A stretch of 64,000 nucleotides of DNA from Bolinopsis microptera (Eukaryota > Ctenophora > Tentaculata > Lobata > Bolinopsidae): contig NC_087081.1 in NCBI RefSeq assembly GCF_026151205.1, positions 5,575,246 to 5,639,245 on the forward strand. The letters are read 5' to 3'. This document shows, piece by piece, positions 23,218 through 34,773 of the stretch. A program made the translations under genes and the position numbers. Under the pieces are notes generated by a model that ran no database searches, was not told where the DNA came from, and saw nothing but the letters and a program-made list of their open reading frames with translations. Numbering within the stretch: the stretch's first letter is position 1; each line of letters opens with the position of its first letter.

Positions 23218-23267
23218 TTGTTTCTTGAGGGTTATATTAGATTATAACCCTCTTTAAGAAACAATTT
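23218..23267. repeat. Hairpin, about 20-bp imperfect stem
   Basis: TTGTTTCTTGAGGGTTATA is matched by TATAACCCTCTTTAAGAAAC with a short loop. It may be a tiny foldback insertion; no terminator role is implied. Confidence 0.6.
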
Positions 23268-23311
23268 TAGGAAGATGGAACTTCTTTCCAGGATATATTA
23301 CATCACGTGAT

Positions 23312-23848
23312 CCCTCATAAACCCCCTGTCACGTGATCCCTCCTAAACCCCCTGTCACGTGATCCCTCCTAAACCCCCTGTCACGTGATCCCTCCTAAAC
23401 CCCCTGTCACGTGATCCCTCCTAAACCCCCTATCACGTGATCCCTCCTAAACCCCCTGTCACGTGATCCCTCCTAAACCCCCTGTCACGTGATCCCTCCT
23501 AAACCCCTGTCACGTGATCCCTCCTAAACCCCCTGTCACGTGATCCCTCCTAAACCCCCTGTCACGTGATCCTCCTAAACCCACTGTCACGTGATCCCTC
23601 CTAAACCCCCTGTCACGTGATCCCTCCTAAACCCCCTGTCACGTGATCCCTCCTAAACCCCCTGTCACGTGATCCCTCCTAAACCCCCTATCACGTGACC
23701 CCTCCTAAACCCCCTGTCACGTGATCCCTCCTAAACCCCCTGTCACGTGATCCCTCCTAAACCCCCTGTCACGTGATCCCTCCTAAACCCCCTGTCACGT
23801 GATCCCTCCTAAACCCACTGTCACGTGATCCCTCCTAAACCCACTGTT
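23312..23848. repeat. 26-bp array carrying 21 CACGTG E-boxes
   Basis: Unit CACGTGATCCCTCCTAAACC plus CCCTGT repeated about 21 times; I counted 21 intact CACGTG. Variants are limited to a few substitutions and one- or two-base deletions. Confidence 0.95.
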
Positions 23849-24231
23849 ATGTTAGGGCGGCTGTATACTCTTATAATTGAACCGTTCTAACAGTCCTTAA
23901 CCTCTCATAGTGTACGTATTGTTACAATATCCAGGAAATATTATCACAATTAAACCCACATAACGCCATTGCCCACACCATATCATCTGCAAAACACTGG
24001 GTCTCATTGTACTGAAAACATTAACTGTAGTGTCGTAGTGAGTAAACACCGCATGGTACACCAGGTAAATGGTAATGTGTGGTACGGAAAGTACCAGTTA
24101 ATGGGTGAAACAGTATTATATGGGCAATTTCACGTAAAGTAAATTACACTTTGCACAAAAATTTGGCCTTATTCTGACTCTCAAGCATTACACAAACATA
24201 ACAGAATCATGATAAATTGCATGAAACATCT
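23849..24231. other. No feature recognised
   Basis: AT-rich sequence abutting the large palindrome. Confidence 0.5.
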
Positions 24232-25904
24232 CCCTCATAAAAATAAACCTTACTTTAAGTAAGGTTAGTGGGGTTTAAAGTAACCTTTATACCTTACTTA
24301 AAGTAAGGTATTAACCTTCCTTTCTTACAAAAAAGTAATGTTAATAAGTTACTTTTTGCGCCGCGCAAAGTAACCTTTATACCTTACTTAAAGTAAGGTA
24401 TTAACCTTCCTTTCTTACAAAAAAGTAATGTTAATAAGTTACTTTTCGCGCCGCGCGGGTCCTTCACCCGCGCTAACGTTTCTACATTTATAATAAAGCG
24501 TGTTCCAGCAAAATGTAATGAAGACCCTTTCCGAGAAGAAACAATTAAACAGACGGCGATAAGATTTTTCAATTCAGGCGATAATTTTGTATCGTATTGA
24601 GTTCGATGTTATCATTAAGTTGGAAAACTTCAACATGTTTCGCAATTCTTGCTCGTTGATAAGCTGATTTTAATTTAATGATTAAGTCGTTTGACTTACA
24701 CGATAAACGCTAGTATTGTGACGAAATTTCAAAGTGAATGTTATATATATATATACAATTTCTTTATCTATAAAGAAGTATACAGAGTTTCGAATATCAA
24801 ATTGCAACAAAATTTAAATACTATACGTTATAGTCTTATTATGGGCCCTTCATAATATCCAATATGTAACTCATTTTTTGTTTTCAAATGATAGTCCTAA
24901 ACAATCCTAATATCATAATTTCAGCTGTCGGCTGCGACCATTTGTTCAGAAGGCATTTTTTTTCGGCTGCCGCTCTTTAGAACTTCGTAACCTGGATAAA
25001 AAGATGGATTAATTATGAGTTATCTCATTCTTTTTATCCGTGATTGTTTAATATTCATAAAGTACAAAGGTTGATACTGAGGTTGATCCAGCAACCAATC
25101 AAATATGAAGGACAAGAGGAAGCAAATTTAAGTTGTATAAACAAACCAGGTGTGTCGTCGTCCTTTTATCTTGTCGACACCTGAGCGATTCCTGTCAAAT
25201 TGAACAAATGTGACCGACATTGAGAGGCCGAGAACTGAGAAGGCTGCGGAAGAGAATTTGGGTTACCAATTTATCATAAAGTACGGCTCTTTATTAAGAT
25301 ACAAGTAAGTAAAATTAAATACTAAATCATCAACACAATAAAATATAAAACGGACAGAATACATATCTGAAAATCCCAAACATTGTTTTAAAAACAAGAA
25401 TTAAATAACAAGAGTAAAACTTGTTTCTTCAATTCGTTTATGATATGGTATTTTAACCAGTATCACAAATAGAATTAGATTGTTCAATGTGCATGAGTCC
25501 CTTATCGTTCTTATCTCCTCCTCCCCCTCCTCCTCCTACTTCTTCTTCTACTACTCCTATTCTCCTAATCCTCCACAGTTTAATTAAAATTATTGTACAT
25601 TGATATCTTTACAAATTTAAATGCCTGGAGTAGCTGAAGTTTTTGTCTCTTCTGCCTGAACACCGGGAGTTGATCTGTTATGTAGCTTGATCGATAATGC
25701 CAGTGACAATGAAAATCAGTTTGCGGGTATATCGATACTCGATAGTCAATAAAGAGGACGTAAGTTTTTTAGTGATATTTAAATTATAAGTAAGTTCACA
25801 GCTTTCCTGTGTCCTCAATACTTGTGCTGACCTTCAACTGTTGATAACTTTGGAATAATGTGACTGCTTGAATGTTGTTTCTTAACTGATATGTGTGAGA
25901 GCAG

Positions 25905-26011
25905 ATATCGGGGAAGTTGCGGCAGTAAGATATGAGGCAAAGAAAGCTGTTGCCGAGTTAAAACTCGACGAATATCGTATCCGAGATACGAGTGCCTGGA
26001 TATCAAACAAG
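25905..26011 (+). CDS. Candidate exon in the left palindrome arm
   Basis: Acceptor GTGTGAGAGCAG at 25904 and donor AAG|GTAAAT at 26011 bound a 107-nt stretch that is open in one frame (two bases plus 35 codons). The product starts IGEVAAVRYEAKKAVAELKL and ends WISNK. It is charged and likely helical, with no recognised domain. A second open segment of 29 codons could follow after a 60-bp intron ending TTGATTTAG at about 26071, but that segment coincides with a possible SINE. The reverse copy at 37396-37502 keeps both splice sites. Confidence 0.45.
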
Positions 26012-26071
26012 GTAAATTGTATACAGCTTGTATACAGCTTTTATAATTGTCTTATTTCTTTTTTGATTTAG

Positions 26072-26250
26072 TGGTACCACGATTGGTGTAGTGGTAACAA
26101 ACAGAATGCCTGGGTACAAATCCTGTTGGATGCGAGTAAGCCAGTCATTAAGCTGTGAAATTATACAGCTTAGGCTGGTGGTACACACTCCCTTGCTCAC
26201 AGGCCTACCCCTATAACCATTGTGACCTGCCTGTGTATCTTTTTGTATCA
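26072..26250 (+). repeat. Possible tRNA-derived SINE relic (copy at about 37150-37338, minus)
   Basis: TGGTGTAGTGG at 26084-26094 resembles a pol III A box and GGTACAAATCC at 26113-26123 resembles a B box. Their spacing is shorter than in a real tRNA, so this would be a degraded SINE head. The left copy lacks 9 bp (an extra GGCAATAAC) present in the right copy near 37137. Alternatively it is the downstream exon described above. Confidence 0.3.
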
Positions 26251-27189
26251 TTTTTTTTATTGGTTATTGCTCCTAGTTGAATGCCAAGGTTTGTTCTCTC
26301 CAGCAAACTGAAGCAGCTGGGGATTGATATCATGAGCCATGTTAGGTCCAGATGTTTGGATCATTTGGGGCAGCATTGGGTTAATGTTAACTGGAATCCA
26401 CAAGGGTGTGTCACTTCGTCTAGTGGAGCACCTCAACAATTCATTGTATTTATCTAAAATCTATGCTACATTCTGCTAAAAACCGTTCAATATTTGATTA
26501 TAAAAATATTATTATTATCGTAGTACGGTCTGTATGTAAGTACACTGTACAGTAGTTACGTTTTAGAGAGTTTGGGCAATTGTATGGGAGCAGTAACAAG
26601 AGAAGTTCCAGAGAAGTTTATATTACCATGACAATGTGGTAAAAAACGTATCTATTGCTTAAATTACATATTATTATGTATATAAAACAATAATTCTGTT
26701 TCCATGTGATTTTTGGATATATCATATCTTAGTGAAAGAAGAAGAGATATCAAGAGTACCAAAAAACACCGGCGCCCTTATCTAGTGAGTAGTTAGTAGA
26801 AAAATTGAAGCATTCACATCTCTCAATCATTTCCCGTATCTTGTGCAGGTACCTAGAGCTCTAGAGGTTTTAATTTGAGTGACCTGGGGAATCTAGTAAC
26901 TGAAACCGTAAGTCACAACAGAAACCTTATAAACGCAGAAATTGGAGTAACACATTGAAAGCAGTGTAGAGGTTGTTTTAGTTAGGGCTACACGAGGAAA
27001 AGTTCGGAGGAAAAGTTCCTGTCCGGTTACACCTGGGGTAGCCCGAAATAGAAATGGATCAGCAATGCTGTAGTCGTATTATTCCGTATTACTTAAACTG
27101 TGACAGTGTTATGAAGCCCGAAACAGTGTTACATCCAAAGTATTTTTAGCACTGAATATTTTTCTTCAGTTCCCAAACATCTCAGTATT

Positions 27190-27532
27190 ATGTCAGAGAA
27201 GCGTAAGCAAGACACTGTTGTCAATGAGCAATGTGATACTTCAAGTGCTTACTTGGAACTTCCCAGGATTTAGAGAGTTTAATAACCTTTTTGTTCTCAC
27301 GATGACTATTGGATGGAATCTAATTCTCCAGACATTGGAATGGAAGCTGAAGGTGTTCTTGGTGATATTAGCCTAGTCGATAAAGATACCGAGTTTTATT
27401 AATCAGAAAATATTGCAGTTCCTTTCATTCACTGTGAGACATAACTTGTTATATGAAGCGATGAAAGATCTGATCGAACTCATGGGGCTGGATGAAAAAG
27501 AACTTAAACCTGTGTACCATCTCAGAAAGTGA
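27190..27532 (+). pseudogene. Transposon ORF N-terminal relic, possibly CACTA/EnSpm-like (left arm)
   Basis: An ATG frame begins MSEKRKQDTVVNEQ, then stops and frame changes intervene. The last segment (27422-27532) reads LSFTVRHNLLYEAMKDLIEL and ends LKPVYHLRK before TGA. The pattern L.F..RH.L..EA..DL..L occurs near the N-terminus of cnidarian and echinoderm transposase-domain proteins of CACTA type, just before their zinc-binding part. The match is short, and no catalytic region follows. The region downstream in this arm is replaced by an insertion. Confidence 0.35.
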
Positions 27533-27949
27533 AGTCTCATGAGAGACTTCACAGTACAACCTACCTTACTCGGGAATATTATAACCGGGATAAAGTGGTG
27601 GGTTTTGGAAGATTTCGCCATATTTTTCCCGGTCAAAAATTTTACCAGTCACAAAAAAACCCGCCGACTCAGATTATGGGGTTCCAAGGGGGTGGTGATC
27701 ATCATATTTTACCTGAAGTCTCATATGTGCTAGAGAAGACTTTTGAAGCAGTGGATGGAGGGCTGTAACTTTATTGGCGGTTGCTACCATAATTTCGTTA
27801 TAATAATCACAATTTGGTTATAGAAATCAGATTTCAGGGTGGACCGTGATTCTCATTTCTCTTGCCCATGAATCAGTGAATCGTAGAGAAGAAAACAATT
27901 TATATGTTATAGAAGAAAACGAAAATAATAATAATATATAATATATATT

Positions 27950-28380
27950 ATGATAATAATGTCTCTAAAGATTGATTGCTTCTCGTGTGCAGTGTGTAGA
28001 CTAAAGAAAGAGGGAGTTTTCCCCGTTAAAGTAACTTGTGGCCACATCCCGCTAGGAGTGAGTAAACTGTGCCACTATTTCATGGTCCACGGTGGATTGA
28101 TTACTGGAGCAGTAGAAGATGCAAAGCCAAGACGTTCCCCAATACCAAGCGGCGCGGTGGGCAGGAAATTAAGCTCCGGCTGACCTTCAGAGCAGTAGCC
28201 CCATTAGCGGACAAAATGAAAGTCTTGTTAAGACAACAATACAACTTCGAATTTGACGGTCAGCAGCTCAGGGGGATATCAATAATGATAATGGCGGGGA
28301 CATCAGCGATAATGAGAATGAGAATACGCTTTAATGAAGATTTGACTTATTATTGCTTAGATTTATTTTCCTTTAAATAG
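27950..28380 (+). pseudogene. HIRAN-like domain relic, frameshifted
   Basis: The first frame has VTCGHIPLGVSKLCHYFMVH followed by GGLITGAV. The continuation GGQEIKLRLTF with LADKMKVLL lies in another frame after about 28150. The order (GH.P..ISK...FF..HGG.I...V.G, then GG.EIPC...F, then L..L..LL) is that of HIRAN-like proteins common in cnidarian and sponge genomes, often near transposons. The N-terminal part of the domain is missing or unrecognisable. It lies only in the left arm, inside DNA absent from the right arm. Confidence 0.5.
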
Positions 28381-28557
28381 ACGTGTTTTTTTTTCTATTT
28401 CTGAGTAATATCAATAACTGTAAATTGAAATAACTTCTTTAACAAGTAACAAAAACAGACATTTCGGTTGAAAATTTGTTGACCTCTGAAAATTTGTTGA
28501 CCTCTAAAAAAACTGATTTAGTGACTTTGGTAGAAGAAATGACAAAAAAATGACCTA

Positions 28558-29649
28558 GCCTCACAAAATGACAGTGTTATGCCTCACAAAATGACAGTTT
28601 TATTTTATGATACAAAGATGGCATATTTATATTGGATGCCCCTTGCCTAATTATTGGTATTCTTAAACCCAGTAAGCTTATGATGAGCCTAAATGTGTTT
28701 GTTTGATCATCAATTTTGATCAAAATGCCTCACAAAATGACACCGAAAAGCCTTACAAAATGACAATGTTTCAGATTGAATTATTTTCATCATCTAAAAT
28801 GGATCAGAAACAGTCAATACAAGAAGGAGTTAAAAATAATCATAATCTGACAATTAACAATCAAGTAGCATTAAAAAAGTGCAGTTCTGATATCAAAACT
28901 TTGATTTCAAACTCTTTGATTTCAAACTCTGATTTCAAAACTCAACGACATAAAGCTTCTATTTTGTGAAAGCAGAGAGTAATAACAACTCCTAAAACAT
29001 GTCAAACGTTAACTAAACACTGAAAAGTGATCTATCCAGTCATAGAAAATATCAAATATAACCAAATACTGTGTTCAAGTATGAAAACAAAAAATGATTT
29101 TTACGCCTCACAAAATGACATTTTTAAAGTTTTTTCAAAGTATAAAAAATGTTCCTTTTTTAATATATTCTGGTAAAAACAGAACTGGTATAATATAAAC
29201 AACATATATATCTAACAGTAAGACACGTGAAAGAATAATGAAACTTTTTCCCAAATCGGATTTGAAGTGATGCCGTTTTGGGTTGTCATTTTGTAAGGCA
29301 CTATCTCACGCGAAATTGCCCAACTTTTTTTAATCATCCTTTTTCCTGTAAAAGCGATTCTAATCTTCAATCTATTATATTTATCTAACTGTCCTAGGTG
29401 AAATCAAATTTCTATAGGCTGCTGTTAAAAAATGACAGCCGTGACGAAATTGTCATTTTGTAAGGCATGTTTTTTTGGAAGATTTCAAAGATGACAATTT
29501 TTATCGCAAAATTTACGGTTTTTCAATCAAATCAACCCCCGGGAAGAAAAATATACCTGTTGAACTACCTATCTGGATAATAAAACATGAAAAAAACTCA
29601 TTTTTGTGCATTTCAGAGCCATCTCCTTTTTCGTGTCATTTTGTAAGGC
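28558..29649. repeat. Eight dispersed GCCTYACAAAATGACA motifs, orientation switch
   Basis: Forward copies start at 28558, 28581, 28727, 28750 and 29105. Reverse-complement copies (TGTCATTTTGTAAGGC) start at 29284, 29451 and 29634. Spacing is irregular (7 to 340 bp), and the DNA between is unrelated from one interval to the next. All forward copies lie left of all reverse copies. Confidence 0.85.
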
Positions 29650-29699
29650 CGATACCCGTATCTCGAAATTCTAAAAGGAGTGAAATCTTTTAAATGGTC

Positions 29700-29981
29700 C
29701 TTAGAACATATCCTGAAAGTTTCAAGGTGATTGCTCAAAAAATGTAGAAGAAGATAAATTTTTAGACTCGATTTTCAGGGCGCACGATTGAAAATCGCTC
29801 GCGCAATACAATTACACATGAGCGCTGACTTTTGACTGGCAATAATTTCGTGTAGGAACAATATTTTTTCATGGGACCAAAAGTAGCAGATAGATATCAC
29901 TCCCCTCTACTAGAAACAACTATAAAATCAATTTCGAGAGAAATTTCATAAGGACCCCCCCTGCCCCCTTAACCTTAAATT
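29700..29981. mobile_element. One end of a TTAA element related to 39603-40182
   Basis: From GAACATATCCTGAAAGTTTC to CCCCCCTGCCCCCTTAA this matches the right half of the element at 39603-40182, including the CGCTCGCGCAATACAATTAC block. The opposite end was not found to the left. It may be truncated, or it may be the right end of a longer element that includes the motif array and HIRAN-like relic. Confidence 0.7.
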
Positions 29982-29984
29982 GGA

Positions 29985-30320
29985 CATAACTTACTAGCTG
30001 AAGTAGATCTAATACGTCCGAGTAGAATCTGTAAGACTGGCCTCCAGCTAACCATTTTTAAGATTCAAGCAAATCAAGGTTGTTCAAAGGATGGAAATTA
30101 TTTCGTAGGCCCTAAAATGACTCCTCCAGATCCAGTCTTAACCTTAAATTGGACAAAACTCAGAGCTGAAATAGCTCTGAAACGTCTGATTAGAATCTGT
30201 AAGACTGGCCTCCAGCTCACCATTTTTAAGATGCAAGCAAATCGAGGTTGTTCAAAGGTTGCAGGATGTTCAGCTCAACTGAACTCAATTCGCGGTATCT
30301 GTTTGATCTGAGCTTTATTC
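29985..30320. repeat. About 170-bp tandem units (related units at 35340-35750 in the right arm)
   Basis: AACCTTAAATTGGACA, GAATCTGTAAGACTGGCCTC and AACCGAGGTTGTTCAAAGG-like blocks recur with a period near 170 bp, two units here and about three in inverted orientation in the right arm. Copy number differs between the arms. Confidence 0.7.
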
Positions 30321-30730
30321 CGGCAGTTGTTAAGTCCATGTGGCTGGGGATAATTTTGCAATAATCTGAGATCCACAAGCTATCTATCAAGTATAACAAG
30401 AATTACGCCCGTGTTTCGTAGTACATCTATATAACGGGAACGGTATCATTACATGATGGCACATTTTAGGATTGAATTAATATTGTCATTAAAATGGTCA
30501 AGATGAAGGGTAGAGATAAACCGTGTCATTACAGAGGATTAGAGGGGGATTTATTGAGCAGGTGTGATTAGTAGAAAGCAGTGAGAGAAGTGAGAGCAGG
30601 GTAAAAAGAAACAGTGTAATTACCGCGACCGACGTTGGGAGGAGGATATTATATTGGACACAGCTTAGGAGCTTAATAGACAAGGCCGAGTAACTTGATA
30701 ATTTATTTATATTGATGAAATCAATAAGCA

Positions 30731-30976
30731 GTCAATGGTGTTGCTCCTGCATATCTGTGTGATCTAGTAACATTTGTTAGTTCGAGTAGCAGAAGAACTT
30801 CCTCCTTACACCTACCCGTCGGATCTACAAGATCACACCCAAGAGCGTTTCAGACTGTTGCTCCGAAAATCTGGAACCAACTACCAATTGAAATTAAGAC
30901 TTGTTCCGATGTTGATCTGTTCAAAACATTATTAAAAACTCACCTGTTTAAGAAAAGTTATGGCATGAGCGATTAA
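30731..30976 (+). pseudogene. LINE C-terminal fragment, second family
   Basis: Open for 81 codons to TAA at 30974-30976, without its own ATG. It reads VNGVAPAYLCDLVTF, an SSSRRTSS-type linker, then AFQTVAPKIWNQLPIEIKTC and VDLFKTLLKTHLFKKSYG. This is the classic C-terminal tail of CR1/L2-like retrotransposon ORF2 (LAP.YL.DL, P..WN.LP.EIR, FK..LKT.LF). It differs from the family at 8549-9225. It is absent from the right arm and accounts for about 520 bp of arm asymmetry. Confidence 0.85.
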
Positions 30977-31322
30977 TTGACAATATAATAACTTTATGTT
31001 ATTTGCTTAAACTGTTTAGGATGCAACCTAATGTCATGATCTTTTTGAACTTATTAGCAATTAGACTGTTAGCTCGCTTCACAAGCATGTCATCTTCGTT
31101 CCAAAACTTTTTATGTCCTATGCATACACTCCTTGATAGTTATCTTGATCTAGTATCTTTGTTTCACACAATAGAGCATAAGTTTTGTGGTTTATCCACT
31201 GGGCTTAGAGTTTGTGTTTAAGCTACCAAATTTTATTATTATTTTTTATTATAAACTTAAGTCATAACATAATATGTTTTAACATATTTATTTGAATGAC
31301 AAACCTTAGTTGATGTCATCTT

Positions 31323-31795
31323 TTAACCGGAATTGAAGATTGACTTAATGTCTTCAGGATATTCCACCATTTTTCTGCTGTTCACATTCTTGCCTACTTC
31401 TTTGAAGTTGAAAAGTGTGTATATATCACTTTGTATGACCCAGAGCTCCTGATCCTCGTCCCTAAAACGATTTTGATTGAGCAAGACAGTTAAATACAAA
31501 TTTCTGGAATCTAAAATTGAAATATGTTCACAGTTAAAAAGTTGAAAAAACAGAATCATAAGTAGGCTGTAGTTATTTTATATACCTTTGTCAAGCTGTA
31601 AATGATGTGCAATACATCTTTGTGATGTTCTACTCTTGATCTTCCTCTAAAACTCCTCAGTATTATATAAACTCTTCCAACCTGAACAGAAATGTGAAAT
31701 GAAAAGCTTCTTGTCCAGGAAGTAGGTTTAGCCCCTTTGTACAATACAGTAGTTGTGTGTTTCCTTCGCAAATAAAGTGGTCTTAAATAAATCAT
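31323..31795 (-). CDS. Unrecognised overlapping ORF pair (left arm)
   Basis: Two minus-strand frames, 31795-31556 (79 codons) and 31559-31323 (78 codons), overlap by four bases (ATGA). The first contains LYLRRKHTTTVLYKGAKPTS and VGRVYIILRSFRGRSRVEHH; the second contains LTVLLNQNRFRDEDQELW and ends IKSIFNSG. A consensus-like acceptor (TTTCTGTTCAG) and donor (AAAG|GTATAT) lie inside the first frame, but splicing to the next acceptor (TTTTAG) would not preserve the second frame. No family is recognised. The right-arm copy keeps nearly the same protein. Confidence 0.4.
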
Positions 31796-32639
31796 GATGG
31801 TGAACAGTTGGACAAGTTATATGTAACAATGAAAGCGATAAGTTTTACTTTTAGGTACTTAATGTTTCTTACGTACACAGAGAGACATATACATGTTGAG
31901 CAGATAGATTCTCCGATCACAACAAAATACCAAATTATTATCTATCACGATTGTTGTTGTGAATGTACCTGAAATTCAGAACATTTCCTAGGATAAAAAA
32001 GGTTTGGATGAAAGGTTACATTATGTGATCCCAGCACAGGTTATAATATGAACATATCAGGCAATTCAAAAAGTGTCGCCAAAGAATGTTCAAAAAGGTA
32101 GTAGAATATTGAACCAATGCCTTGGGAGTATCACACAGATTTCATAAAGTTTAAACAGGCCCCTTCTCATAAATTTAACCATCAATAATGTTTCCGATCA
32201 TTTTGCTGAGTCGACCAAGGATGCATTGCAAAGATGTTTTATTTTGCATAGACCTTACGGATCCTTAGTGAATCCATAAGTGCAGCTATCCAGTGGCATG
32301 GTGAGCTAAGAATTTGTTTGCAATCTCCTAGCTCAACTCAGCAGACTGATTGGGATATTCTTGATCTAGAGGGTAATTTAAGAAGGAGCTTTCCCCAAAA
32401 CGGTTCCCATCAGTACAGCTGTAAGGCAATTTAAATATTCAAATACCAATTGACCATATCATAGCATAGACAATCGCATAAAACATCCTAGATTATTATA
32501 GCTTGATAAGTTAAAACATGAACAATTATCTCACACCTCTGAAGAGACAAAAAATTAAAAAGGAGGGACCCCCAACCCTGCATCTGAGACATCGATTAGA
32601 CCCAAATGGCTTGTTAAAACTCAAGATCTCAATATTTGC

Positions 32640-33960
32640 AAGAATACCCTTCAGTACACTGTAAAAGATACTGCATTACTGCTACAAAATTTTCGAGAAA
32701 TTGCAAATTTAGAAGAGTTCACAAGAACAGATTTGGCTGTCAGAGCCTGTCGATAGGTAATTCTTGGCAGGCACTGCGAAACTAGACAAGAAAAGTTAAA
32801 CCTTTGGCAACCTCTTGTTTAGGGTAAATGCTATTTACAAGCGAGTCTGAACTAACAAAACAAACCTCGCTGGTCGATTAGAAAGATGACAGACAACAAT
32901 AAAATGCTAGATACCACTACAATTTATTTGCAAGTACAACGTATGGCGTAAAGGTGAGCGCTCGATTCCTAAAAGATTGAAGATTGGTGTGCCGCGCGCA
33001 AAAATTAAATTTTAAGTTCAAATTCATAAATATGAACTTAGTTTTATTTATAAAATTGATAAGTCATTTGAAAATTGTCTCACATCATATATTAAAAAGG
33101 AAAACAAATATAACTAAATATAAAATAACTATTTTGTACTTATTAACAAGTTTCATTTTATTCCATTTAAATTTGTTCCCGTAAAGCTTGACAAAATATT
33201 TTATTTTAAATTAATCGTTCAATGCATTAATTTAAAATTATTTTTGTTGATTTCCGAAACAACTGGCGGAGCTAATTTAAATAAATTACAGTTTAAATTG
33301 AACTAGAATGACCTCCGCGAAAATTGTTTAGTAATAAAACAATTTTTAAATTTTACATTGAGCTAAAGTCTAAACGCGGGCACAAAATTGAAATTTCAAA
33401 TTGAATTAAGTTGTTTTTTATGTTTATAACTACAAAATAATTTTTTATTTATTTGCTTTTATTTTTAATATCTTATGTCAAAAAAATGTTCAAATGACTA
33501 ATCAATTTTATAAATATAACTTAGTTCATATTTATAAATTTAAACTTAACATTTAATTTTTGCGCGCGGCTCACCGATCTTTAATCTTTTAGGAATCGAG
33601 CGCTAACCTTCACGCCATACATTATACCTGCAAATCAGCTGCAATGGTATTCGGCATTTTTATCGTTGTCTGTTATCTTCCTAATCGACAAGCGAGGTTT
33701 GTTTTGTTAGTTCATACTCGCTAGTAAATAGCAGTTACCCTAAACAAAAGGTTGCCAAAGGTTTAAGTTTTCTTGTTTAGTTTTGCAATGCCAGCCAAGA
33801 ATTACCTATCGACAGGATCTGACAGCCAAATCTGTTCTTGTGAACTCTTCTAAATTTGCAAAGTCTCGACAATTTTTTAGCAGTAATGAAAATGACTTTT
33901 TTGTAAAGAACTACTTTTTACAGTGTACTGAAGGGTATTCTTACATTGAACAATACAGTC
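32640..33960. repeat. Inner, more diverged part of the palindrome
   Basis: Blocks such as CGCGCGCAAAAATTAAAT (near 33000) and its complement (near 33561), and AACAAAACAAACCTCGC with GCGAGGTTTGTTTTGTT, pair around a centre at about 33280. Substitutions and small indels are visibly more frequent than in the outer arms. The centre is very AT-rich. Confidence 0.85.
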
Positions 33961-34119
33961 ATCAAACGTGTTGAAGAAACTAAATTCCTAGGCGTAATGA
34001 TAGACAAAAATCTTAATTGAAAACCCCACACCGCTTATATTGCCTCTAAACTAAAATGTGAAGTCGGTAAACTGTGTCGTATGAGAAGATTTATATCTAA
34101 AGAACTGCATAGTGCATAA
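33943..34119 (+). pseudogene. LINE reverse transcriptase palm-3' fragment
   Basis: The frame reads LNNTVIKRVEETKFLGVMID, then KNLN, a TGA where Trp is expected, and KPHTAYIASKLKCEVGKLCR to RRFISKELH before TAA. KFLGV.ID..L.WK.HI..I..K is the conserved block after the YADD motif in non-LTR reverse transcriptases. Only this fragment remains. Confidence 0.8.
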
Positions 34120-34300
34120 GGATCTCTACCACAGCCTCTTCCAAGTACCTAAAAGTAAAATATCGCTTTGATTGTTACATATAACTTGTGCAACTGTTCA
34201 CCAGTAGTGCATAAGGATCTCTACCACACCCTCTTCCAAGTACCTAAAAGTAAAATATCGCTTTGATTGTTACATATAACTTGTGCAACTGTTCACCATC
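34110..34300. repeat. 96-bp direct duplication in the right arm
   Basis: TAGTGCATAAGGATCTCTAC through TGTGCAACTGTTCACCA occurs twice in tandem (starting about 34110 and 34206). The left arm has only one copy of the shared part, so this is a right-arm event. Confidence 0.9.
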
Positions 34301-34773
34301 ATGATTTATTTAATACCACTTTATTTGCGAAGGAAACACACAACTACTGTATTGTACAAAGGGGCTAAACCTACTTCCTGGACAAGAAGCTTTTCATTTC
34401 ACATTTCTGTTCAGGTTGGAAGAGTTTATATAATACTGAGGAGTTTTAGAGGAAGATCAAGAGTAGAACATCACAAAGATGTATTGCACATCATTTACAG
34501 CTTGACAAAGGTATATAAAATAACTACAGCCTACTTAGGATTCTGTTTTTTCAACTTTTTAACTGTGAACATATTTTAATTTTAGATTCCAGAAATTTGT
34601 ATTTAACTGTCTTGCTCAATCAAAATCGTTTTAGGGACGAGGATCAGGAGCTCTGGGTCATACAAAGTGATATATACACACTTTTCAACTTCAAAGAAGT
34701 AGGCAAGAATGTGAACAGCAGAAAAATGGTGGAATATCCTGAAGACATTAAGTCAATCTTCAATTCCGGTTAA
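34301..34773 (+). CDS. Unrecognised ORF pair, right-arm copy
   Basis: The first frame starts ATG at 34301 and runs to 34579, longer than its left-arm copy because the TGA is changed. The second frame ends with TAA at 34771-34773. Its left-arm start ATG is AGG here, so it would need another start or fusion. Predicted residues are nearly identical to the left arm (for example Ile for Arg at the fifth residue). Confidence 0.4.

Noticed and set aside
20597-23848. CRISPR array
   Set aside because: Units are contiguous tandem repeats without unique spacers, and the window is eukaryotic.
24384-24572. A conserved 62-residue protein (identical copy at 38834-39022)
   Set aside because: It runs through short palindromic TTACTTTAAGTAA repeats and is conserved only because the palindrome arms are near-identical.
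28558-29649. CRISPR-like motif and spacer array
   Set aside because: Spacing is irregular, orientation switches and no cas genes are possible in this context.
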